A stretch of 64,000 nt of DNA. It comes from Posidonia oceanica (taxonomy: Eukaryota > Streptophyta > Magnoliopsida > Alismatales > Posidoniaceae). The position numbers and the translations under genes were made by a program. Positions 56,021-64,000 of the stretch are shown in pieces (the stretch's first letter is position 1; each line of letters begins with the position of its first letter). Below the pieces are notes generated by a model. It saw nothing but the letters and a program-made list of their open reading frames with translations. It was not told the origin of the DNA and made no database searches. The stretch lies in assembly GCA_037176725.1 (NCBI GenBank), contig JAZBRS010000013.1:4219001-4283000 (forward strand). The letters are read 5' to 3'.

Positions 56021-57328
56021 CTGAACTGCCTTCCTGCGTTAGCTCAGCAAGCTTGTTAGTTCATCTAGGGGTATGATTGCCCTTAGTCCAAAGTGACTTC
56101 TGGAAACCTAGAAACATATTTAACATTGTGAAATCAAAAAGGCTACGGAAAACTTGATGACAACCTATATACAATGCATATTTTAAGCAAACCTAATGCT
56201 ATGAAGAAGAAATTAAGGGAAAGAAGAAGTTAAGGGAAACTTAGGTTTTGAATAATAAGTATTGGCTTCAGCTTTGTTATCTAAAGATGATATGCCAAAC
56301 GAGGGACTGTCTCTTCTTGAGATCCCAGTCTTAGCTTGTAGGCGAATACCAAGCGACCGTCCTGAATAGGAGGGGTCGAGTACGACGCGGAGTCGTAAAA
56401 TGTCCTAGATTTTTGCATCACTGGCCTTTACTTATTATCAGTTTCATTAAATGATGTTGGTTGGGTAGATTTTACCCTACTCACTATTTTTGGATTTTGA
56501 TTTTATCATTTTTTGGATTTTTGATTTTATCATTTCTTTTTGGATTTTTAACTTTATCATTTTTTTTTTTTGGACTTTTGACTTTATCATTTTTTTGGAT
56601 TTTTTATTTTATCATTTTTTTCGATTTTTGATTTTTGATTTTTTGGATTTTTGACTTTATCATTTTTTTTTGGCTTTTTTATTTTTATGGGAGACAAAGA
56701 ATCCTCTGGGAAGTTGGGAAACTGGAGACCTCATGGTTGGAAAACCTTGACAGTTTGGCCCCTTGTGCATCCTAGAGTCAGAAGATACCTCGGGCTCTGC
56801 TTTGACACCTGACTGCCCCTAAACCTAGGCCTCTGCCCCTTGCCTCTTAGTGTACAGTGCAGGATGTGGGTAGAAGGAAAGTCCAAGCCCTATCCTAAGA
56901 TGTCAGCTGAAGGTTTGAAGCCTAAACCCCTCCTAGTTCAAGGTTGATTCCTATTGCGCTTAGTATTCCCCAGCTTTTCAGTTTTTGACTCTTGGACAGC
57001 TTCTTTGCTGCCGTCTTTTCCACTCTCTTTCTTTTTCCTTGCACATGGATAGCTTCTTTGCTGCCTTCTTTTCTGACCCTTTTTTGCTTTCTTTTCTGAG
57101 TACTTTGGCAAGTAGTCTCACCCCTTCTGAGTGCTTGATCAATGGATACTCATTCTTTGACGAACCGAGACACTCTTTCATTTGGTACACTCCCCTCTTT
57201 TCTGTGCTTCTAGGTTTTGGCCTTAGATGCCTACCCAATTTGTACTAGGGTAATGCGTCTGACTCGAGGGATGTGCGTGGACTTGTTATTCATGAACTAG
57301 GAGGGGGCTCCTTATGATTTGCCTCTAT
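56021..57328. other. Non-coding stretch before LTR E
   Basis: No convincing gene. At 56487-56690 there is a low-complexity tract of repeated TTTTGGATTTTTGA and TTTATCATTTT words, and near 56997-57075 two copies of a TAGCTTCTTTGCTGCC-like unit. The rest is unassigned; it may be the 3' internal end of element E. Confidence 0.5.
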
Positions 57329-57341
57329 CTCAGTGTGGGAT
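57329..57341 (+). other. Degenerate polypurine tract of element E
   Basis: CTCAGTGTGGGAT precedes the LTR start and can be aligned with the CTCAGGGAGGGGCATT of element A. Weak alone; its position supports it. Confidence 0.45.
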
Positions 57342-58339
57342 TGTAGACACCCCATTTTGACTCCTGCATTAGTGGCTCTTCTCTAGTGGACTCAAACCCA
57401 ACACCCAAAACCCTAAACACTAAACCTTAAACCCACACCCATTTTCACAACCAAAATCACAAACCCTAAACCAAACTCCACATCAAAACCCTCTCAAAAT
57501 CCTAACTCGAAAACTACACAAAAACCTTAGGAAAACCAACCCTTCTTCAACCTAGAAAACCACCTAAAAATCCTAGAAAATCTAGGTAAAACAATCTTGA
57601 AACCCATTCCAAACCCTAAGCCAAAACCCATCTCAAAACCCTAAACCAAAACCCATTTCAAACCTTAACCCTAAACCCTCCAAAAACCCCTCAAAAATCC
57701 CATTTAAAACCTTAGAAAACCCTAGATTAAACCCTAAGTCAAACCTTAGAAGTCCTAGGTCACACACACACAGAACCCCCCTCCAAACCCAAGCCTTTCA
57801 CCTTCTTTCTCTTCTGATTATCCTTTTCTCTCTCCTAATTATCCTTTTTCTCTCTCCTGATTATTCTTTTCTCTCTCCTCATTATCCTCCTTCTCTTTCT
57901 CCTTCTTTTCTTCTCTTTCTTTCCTCTTTTCTTGCTCTCCAATGGGCCCACTTTATTCCCCTCTCTTCCCTCTAATTTATCTTTATTTTTATTTTATTTT
58001 ATCTTATCCCATGTTATTTGATCTTTAATTACTTTTCTTCCCTTCCTCTCTTTCTTTATTTCCTTCTTCCTTTCTTTCTCTCTTTTCCCTCTTCCATTTT
58101 ATAACAAAAAAACCAACACCCAAAATCCTAAACCTCAAACCCTAAACCCTAAAACCTAAAACCAAACTCCAAATCAAACTCTTTCCAAACCCCAGAACAA
58201 ACTCTCAAACCAAACCCTAAAATCACACTCTTTTCAAAACCAAAAGCCACTCACCTAACCCTAGAAATTCTAGGAAATCCACACCTAAACCCGTTCATCA
58301 AAACTTAGAATCAAAGCCCTAGGAAAACCCTAGAATCAC

Positions 58340-58510
58340 TCACACAAAAAACCTAGAAAACTTAGGTTAAATCAAAGCACAAAAACCTAGAAAACTTAGG
58401 TTAAATCACTCACACAAAAACCTAGAAAACTTAGGTTAAATCAAAGCACAAAAACCTAGAAAACTTAAGTTAAATCAAAGCACAAAACCTAGAATACTTA
58501 GGATAAATCA
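58340..58510 (+). repeat. 34-bp tandem repeat in LTR E
   Basis: Five units with ACCTAGAAAACTTAGGTTAA and AATCAAAGCAC or AATCACTCAC. Each contains the palindromic CCTAG...CTTAGG. Confidence 0.8.
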
Positions 58511-58540
58511 AAACACCAAAACCCTAGAAAACCTAGGTAG

Positions 58541-58554
58541 AAACCACACCTAAA
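58541..58554. repeat. SINE target-site duplication, left copy
   Basis: AAACCACACCTAAA, identical to 58788-58801. Confidence 0.85.
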
Positions 58555-58787
58555 GTTTAACCAGCACGATTGCCGTAGTGGTTGGGAGCCCCCTCCACTA
58601 CCCCTTTGGTCGCGGGTTCGATACCCGCCCCCCCTCATGTTGTGTGGGATTTTCTCACACTCTCTTGCAGCTTGGGATTTATTCCCACACCTTTGTGTTG
58701 TCCACAGGTTTCGATCTTGGGACCTGTGGGCTCTCTTGCATGGAAAAAAACCAATAGGCTATCTTCAGTAGGTTTAAAAAAAAAAAA
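58555..58787 (+). mobile_element. tRNA-derived SINE
   Basis: About 233 bp. The head has a pol III A-box-like GTAGTGGTTGGGAG and a B box GGTTCGATACC (58614-58624), 40-odd bases apart as in a tRNA gene. The body has CCCACACC...GGTTTCGATCTTGGGACC, and the tail is a run of A. Perfect 14-bp direct repeats flank it. Such SINEs are moved by LINE enzymes. It inserted into LTR E after E did. The family name is not recognised. Confidence 0.85.
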
Positions 58788-58801
58788 AAACCACACCTAA
58801 A
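58788..58801. repeat. SINE target-site duplication, right copy
   Basis: AAACCACACCTAAA; the first A bases merge with the SINE tail, so the exact border is a choice. Confidence 0.8.
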
Positions 58802-58856
58802 CCCATCTCTAAACCCAAAACTCTAATTCCACTAAAAAACCCAAACCAATATCCCA

Positions 58857-59115
58857 GAATCTTCTCTATTTTCCTTAGCCAGGCCTCACATTTCTCAGGC
58901 TTGCCCCTGCCATCAAAGGCTGGGGCATGTAGGCAACTCAACTCCTTTATCCAGGGATCGCTCTTGGCCTCGCCAGTGCTTCCTTTTCCAAAGGTCTACA
59001 AGAACCTCTGCATCATGCTGCTTAGTTCCACCTGCATCTCATGCCAACGGCTTCCTTCACTAGCCTCAGTACTCAATGTTGGAGCCTTCCCCCTGCCTCT
59101 ACCTTGAAGCGCCAT
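58857..59115 (-). pseudogene. gag: Start of gag of a Tekay/Del-type element, truncated
   Basis: On the minus strand ATG 59113-59115 opens MALQGRGRGKAP, followed by TAG at 58996-58998. Past it the frame reads on as the familiar chromovirus Gag start (SCLHAPAFDGRGKPEKCEAW). Similarity stops near 58857, where LTR E sequence begins. The primer site and LTR lie just upstream (right), so the order is LTR, primer site, gag. Confidence 0.7.
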
Positions 59116-59234
59116 TCTGCATTCACCGCAAAGAACACACACCAAAGCATAAATCAGGTGCAAATGATCTATATTATGCAGTCCTAAGGAGCGACTAGAC
59201 CGGACACCCTAAGCTGGTGCACTTAGTTAACCTA
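59116..59234 (-). other. Leader between primer site and gag, Tekay-type
   Basis: Short untranslated leader on the minus strand; nothing else seen. Confidence 0.6.
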
Positions 59235-59247
59235 GGCTCTAATACCA
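59235..59247 (-). other. Primer binding site, tRNA-iMet type
   Basis: Minus strand TGGTATTAGAGCC, one base from TGGTATCAGAGCC, the complement of the initiator tRNA-Met 3' end used by many Ty3-gypsy and Copia elements. It lies three bases from the LTR end. Confidence 0.8.
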
Positions 59248-59879
59248 CTCTGTAACGCCCTTGCACCACAAACTAGCATCAACTACCCAATTTAAACAAT
59301 TAATTAATTGTTTACGCAGGAAATTAAAATTGTAAGGTTTAATAACTACCCAGAACCTGTGGTGTGCGGCTACGTGGCTCCAACTATATATTTATGCACC
59401 AGGATGGACTGCAAACCTTAAATGCACTGCAACAAATTCAATGAAAACATGCGTGAGTGACATTATTGTCACCCAGTATGCAACCACCAAAAACCAGGCT
59501 GAGGAGTAGCACAAAACTTTACAAGGCACAACTGTTAGAGTAATCAAAGAAATCTTTTTTTTTTAATCATGCCTTTCAAAACATTTTTTTTCCTTTCTTT
59601 AAGACATGTGCCTTCTGAAAATCACTTTACAATTAAAGGCAAGCCAAACCCTGGTTAAAACTGTAACAAATCCACAACACACGCATACTACATCAAAACC
59701 AGTCGAGTCACCCTGGCCACAAGCGACCGACCCAGCCACAAGCAGCCACTAGGGGCCTCAGCCCTTTACCATGCACTGCACTGCTGCGGCAGAACCACCC
59801 TATGCAGGAGTTCTCTGCCTCGGGTCCGTGTGCCACGAACCCTCAAAGTCCACTCTGGACAACAAACACACAGGGTACA

Positions 59880-60080
59880 CCCTAAAGGTGTCCTAACTAC
59901 TGGGGTCACCTGGGAACTCCATCCCCAGACCACGGGTCACCCTGGGGACTCTTTCACCCCTAACCCGTATAGGTCAACCTGGGGACTCTTTCAGCCCTAA
60001 CTTGACCAGTACCATGCTTGAATCACCTGGGAATTTCATCCCCAGCTGCGGGTCACCTGGGGACTCTTTCACCCCTAACC
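59880..60080 (-). repeat. Short repeats in the Tekay-type LTR
   Basis: Three near-identical CCTGGGGACTCTTTCA copies and two TCACCTGGGAA copies arranged in alternation. Confidence 0.75.
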
Positions 60081-60269
60081 CACACCAGCGCACAGCTAAA
60101 AACCACGGAAAATCGTTTTTCCAAAATATTTCTCATTTTCCCAGAAATCATTTGGAAAACATTTTTATATCGCCAAAATCTTCATAAAAACAATACACTA
60201 TTTGGCAATATGTAAGAATCCAAAACCCTCTGGGAAAAACCACACATAATTGGCTCAGAGGTGTGATTC

Positions 60270-60475
60270 GGCAAACCGAAATTGTTCAATCAACCGAATC
60301 AGGGATTCTGGGCCCTGGTCCGGCATACCGTTTTCCATCGGTCGACCAAATAAGCACTCTGGTTCAAACCACAAAACTAGATCGGTATACCGAACTAGTT
60401 CGGTGTGCTGATTTCTGGGTTCAGAGACTATCCAGGAGCAGGATCGGCATACCGAATAAATTCAGCATACCGATT
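60270..60475 (-). promoter_or_regulatory. Cluster of CGGTATACCG-type palindromes in the Tekay-type LTR
   Basis: Words such as CGGCATACCG (60322), TCGGTATACCGAA (60391), CGGCATACCGAA (60444) and CAGCATACCGA lie within 200 bp. They could bind a factor or be a repeat by-product. Confidence 0.4.
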
Positions 60476-61344
60476 CAGTCGTGGATAGAGAACTAAACAG
60501 CCATGACCCAGAATTGCCCAAAATGGGAACCTCAACTAGTTCCACCGTAAGCTACGAAAAATTCCAAAATATATACCAAATCAAAGAGCTCAAAGTGATC
60601 TATCATTCAAAACAAGAATCACAAGATTCCATCATTCATAGCTCGAGATATAAAATTTCAAAGACATAAAGCTCAATTGGCCAAATCGAGATTTTACCAA
60701 CGAAATCCTCTGTAAAAATCCAAAAATTCTATAAAACCATGCAAGCTCTTCCATACATCAAGAACTAACTAATCAAACTATTTTCAGAGATTTTTCTTAA
60801 GATTCAAAAGGAAAAAGAGGTAGGACGCGTACGAGGTCACCAGTAAGCTTCTCTTCTCCTTCTTCCTTCTCCGGCTGCTGCCCTCTCGTGTGCACTTCCT
60901 TCTCTTCCTCTGGCTTTCTTCCTCCCACTCTCCCTCTCATGCTCCCCTTCCCATGGCCGACCACCCATAATATTAGCCCCTGCCACCGACAGCCGCCCGG
61001 AGACGCGAGTGAAGGCGGCGCAGGGTATGGTGCTGGCAGGGGAGACGTGTGGTTGGGGAGACGCATTTGACACTGTGCATTTTGGCATTTTCCTCACTCT
61101 CCCTTTTTCTTTTTCTTTTTTTAATATAGAGGTCCCACACATTAAAATGCCAAAATACCACACAGCACAAAGAGCCAAGAAAGACAACAAACACAATAGG
61201 AGAGCACAAGCACAATTCTATTATGATTGTTTAAAGAATATAATTACAATTACAAGCAATCAACTCCAATCCAACAAAAATAATACGGGAATTAACTTCC
61301 CAAAATCAACTCAACTAAATTCTGAAAAAAACCCGGATATTACA

Positions 61345-61374
61345 TACTACCCCCTTAACAGGAATTTCGTCCCC
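61345..61374 (-). other. Polypurine tract of the Tekay-type element
   Basis: Minus strand has GGGGACGAAATTCC, then TAAGGGGGTAGTA just before TGTAATATCC. This arrangement is typical of Del/Tekay chromoviruses. Confidence 0.85.
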
Positions 61375-61544
61375 GTAATTCACTTCTAGTAGAACAAATG
61401 GGGGTGCCGAGAATAAATATCTGCCTCCCACTCTCATGTAGCCTCCTCTGCTCCATGGTGCTGCCATTGAACTAATACAAGGGATATTACTTTATTTCTG
61501 AGGACCTGCTCTTTCCAATCCAATATCTGAATAGCATCCTCCAC
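61375..61544 (-). other. End of pol to polypurine tract, Tekay-type
   Basis: Probably the decayed end of pol with the chromodomain part; stops in every frame, no domain visible. Confidence 0.4.
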
Positions 61545-64000
61545 CTAAGACAAATCCTCCCGTAGTTCTTCAGGCTGCACTGGTATCACCTGGGACGCAT
61601 CTGCCAAATGTTTCCTCAACATCGAAACATGGAAGAGGCTATGCACACCTGAAAGTTCTGGAGGCAAATCTAACTTGTATGCCACTTCACCTACCCTTCT
61701 GGAAATTTGGTATGGTCCAATGTAGCGAGGACTTAGCTTCCCTCTCTTCCCAAATCTCGCCACTCCTTTGGTTGGTGATACCTTTAGGAAAACAAAGTCT
61801 CCTACTTCGAATTCCAAAGGTCTTCGCCTCCTATCCTCATAGCTCTTCTGTCGGCTTTGTGCAGCTACCAACCTTTTCCGAATCAGGTCCACTTTCTCTT
61901 CATACTACTACACAATCTCTGGGCCTACAAGTTGACGTTCACCTACTTCACTCCAACATGTGGGTGTTTGGCACGGTCTACCATACGGTGCCTCATACGG
62001 TGCCATCCCAATGCTGGAGTGATAGCTGTTGTTGTAGGCAAATTCTACCAGTGGCAGATGATCCTCCCAGCTTCCTTCAAACTCCAAGGCACAGGCCCTC
62101 AACATATCTTCCAGTGTCTGAATAGTTCTTTCCATCTGACCATCTATCTGAGGGTGGAAAGTAGTGCTGTAATTTAGCACAGTACCGAATGCTTCCTGCA
62201 ACGCTCTCTAGAACCTCAATGTAAACTGGGTATCTCTGTCAGACATAATCGTTACTGCAACTCCATGCAGCTGAACTATTTCAGACATGTACAACTCTGC
62301 TAGCTGTGACAAGGGAAGATTCACCTTCATGGGTAGGAAATGTGCCGATTTCATAAGTCGATCGACGATTACCCATACTGTATTATTCTTTCTCCTTGTC
62401 TTGGGTAATCCTGTCACAAAGTCCATCGACACATGCTCCCATTTCCAGACCGAAATATCCAAGGATTGCAGAGTCCCTCCAGGTTTCTAGTGTTCAATTT
62501 TCACCATCTGGCAGGTTGCACACCTTGCAACATGCTCAGCAATTTCTTTCTTCATTCCAGGCCACCAGAAGTTCCTTTTCAGGTCCTTATACATCTTGGT
62601 GCTTCCTGGATGAATTGTATATCTGGACTGGTGAGCTTCATCCAATAGTCTCTGTTTTACCTCCTCCACTTGAGGCACATACAGACGCAAATCATATCTG
62701 AGCCCTTTGTCTACTCCAACTGAGAAATAAGGCACCTCTCCCGCCTCCATCTTCATCCAGATTCCATGCACAAATGGGTTCAACTGCTGAGCTGTCACAA
62801 TAGCCTCGGGCGAACAGACAAGTTTGCCATGCATACTCTAATGGGTCCCTGAGACTGCTTTCGTGGTCTGCACTCAACCAATCCTTCCAACAGTTGCCAT
62901 TCCTTGATCATCAGACTAGCCATAGTATAGGTGCGTCTGCTCAGAGCATCTGCGACCACATTAGCCTTTCCTAGGTGGTAAGACAGACTAAAGTCATAAT
63001 CCTTGAGGTATTCCACCCACCTCCGCTGCCTCAGGTTCAGATCTTTCTATGTGAAGATGTACTTCAAACTTCGATGATTTGTGAATATGTCAAACTGTTC
63101 ACCATACAAATAATGCCTCCAGATCTTAAGTGCAAAAACCACCGCAGCCATTTCCAAATCATGAGTGGGGTAATTCCTTTCATAATCTTTTAGCTGGTGG
63201 GAAGCATATGCCACTACCTTGCCATGCTACATAAGGACACACCCCAATCTAGTCCCACAGGCATCGCTGTATACTGTGAAACCACCACTCCCTGATGGCA
63301 AAGTCATGACTGGAGATGTGACCAGCCGGACCTGCAACTCATTGAAGCTTTCCTCACACTGCCAGTCCCATATAAATGGAACTGTCTTTCGAGTTAGCCT
63401 GGTCAGGGGTTCTGCGATCTTGGAGAAGTCTTAGATAAACCTCCAATAGTAGCCTACTAAGCCCAGAAAACTCCTGATCTCTATGACAGTCATAGGTCTG
63501 GCCCAACTGTTCACTACTTCTACCTTGGCTGGATCCACTTTGATTCCTGCTCTTGAGATGATATGGCCGAGAAATGCGACCTCTTCCAGCCAAAATTCAC
63601 ATTTAGAAAACTTCGCGTAAAGCTGATGTTGTCTCAGCCTCTCCAATATTGTTCTCAGATGCATCTGATGGGTCTCTACATCAGGAGAATATACCAGCAC
63701 GTCAACCACGAACACCACTACAAACTGATCCAGATAGGGCCTGAATACTCTATTCATCAGGTCCATAAAAGCAGTTGGTGCATTCGTCAACCCGAATGGC
63801 ATGACCAGGAACTTGTAATGGTCATATCGAGTCCAGAAAGCTATCTTTTATACGTCAGATTCTCAGATCCAAAGCTGGTGATATCCTAATCTCAAATCTA
63901 TCTTTGGGAAAATCGAGGCTGCCTGTAACTGGTCAAACAGATCATCTATCCTGGGCAATGGGTACTTGTTCTTTATGGTAATCTGATTCAACATCCGATA
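61545..64000 (-). pseudogene. pol: pol pseudogene of a Tekay/Del-type chromovirus (runs off the window)
   Basis: Pieces read right to left. The RT starts beyond 64000; [17 protein letters not shown] lies at the edge, then [20 protein letters not shown]. The catalytic YXDD box is changed to FVVDVLVYS. RNase H ends with VVADALSRR. Integrase has a zinc-binding H...H and CATCQ, catalytic D in SMDFVTGLP, D in IMSDRDTQF and E in GQMERTIQTLE. Then comes the C-terminal part with KLSPRYIGPYQI and HSLFHVSMLRKHL. Many stops interrupt it, for example about 62206, 62490, two adjacent TAG near 61904, and several in RNase H and RT. The family call rests on sequence pattern and the tRNA-iMet primer site. It is inactive. 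Confidence 0.85.

Larger units (their letters stand above)
57342..58856 (+). repeat. LTR E: truncated plus-strand LTR of the A/C family
   Basis: Starts TGTAGACACCCCATTTTGAC. The text after it matches the reverse complement of LTR C closely: GTGGCTCTT...GTGGA, many AAACCCTAAAC words, CTCTCTCCTCATTATCC units, GGGCCCACTT and TTTTATTTTATTTTATCTTAT. It contains a 34-bp tandem repeat and a SINE, and is cut near 58850 by Tekay sequence. It could be the 3' LTR of a plus-strand element whose internal part lies to the left. Confidence 0.7.
59251..61344 (-). repeat. Tekay/Del-type LTR (about 2.09 kb)
   Basis: In element orientation it opens TGTAATATCCGGG (ending 61344) and closes GGGCGTTACA (59251). 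It has a primer site on its left and a polypurine tract on its right, so it serves as 5' LTR for the gag fragment and 3' LTR for the pol at 61.5-64 kb. Inside are CCTGGGGACTCTTTCA repeats (59900-60075) and a cluster of ATACCGA palindromes (60270-60475). No gene is seen. Confidence 0.8.

Noticed and set aside
57400..57760. Telomere repeats (AAACCCTAA words), also 42640-42840 and 58130-58330
   Set aside because: The words are irregular, mixed with variants such as AAACCTAGAAA, and lie in LTRs of the A/C/E family, not in a regular 7-bp array.

Overview
This window is plant nuclear DNA made almost entirely of nested LTR retrotransposons. No rRNA gene, intact tRNA gene or clear single-copy host gene is visible. 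The evidence for a plant is a Tat/Ogre-type Ty3-gypsy element with two RNase H domains, a probable tRNA-Arg primer site, plant-mobile-domain (PMD) proteins, a Tekay/Del-type element with a tRNA-iMet primer site, and a tRNA-derived SINE. An angiosperm is likely; the species cannot be read from the sequence.

Layout. (1) Positions 320-27879 hold a young giant element on the minus strand (element A, about 27.6 kb), with LTRs of 5.64 kb that are over 99% identical. In element order it has LTR, primer site, leader, gag, protease/G-patch, RT-RNase H-archaeal RNase H-integrase, a spacer, a PMD-like ORF, a 3' untranslated zone full of tandem arrays, polypurine tract and LTR. Gag to integrase lies in one reading frame, interrupted only by three stop codons. 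(2) A is inserted in the 5' LTR of an older related plus-strand element (B: 1-319 and 27880 to about 38451). B keeps its LTR end, primer site, leader and a broken gag, but has lost protease, RT and integrase. (3) 38452 to about 43380 is the 3' LTR (C, 4.49 kb) and the adjoining internal end of a third minus-strand relative. (4) About 43861-57341 is the most unusual part. It has a roughly 1-kb minus-strand LTR-like unit (D), 3 kb of tandem arrays (one with about 40 copies of a 44-bp unit), and three decayed plus-strand PMD genes with GT-AG introns. Each gene is preceded by a cluster of CGTTATACGC/TTGGACGCT motifs and a TATA-like box; the same motifs lie upstream of the TATA box in D. (5) 57342 to about 58850 is the start of a plus-strand LTR (E) carrying a SINE with 14-bp direct repeats. 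(6) About 58857-64000 is a decayed minus-strand Tekay/Del element. Its LTR has a primer site on one side and a polypurine tract on the other.

How the parts fit. Gag, protease, RT/RNase H and integrase form the replication set of A, primed from the tRNA-Arg-like site. The PMD ORFs are extra genes of the kind reported in Tat-lineage elements, with unknown function. Nearly everything except A is decayed, and several internal stops in A, PMD-2, PMD-3 and the Tekay copy look like single C-to-T or G-to-A changes.
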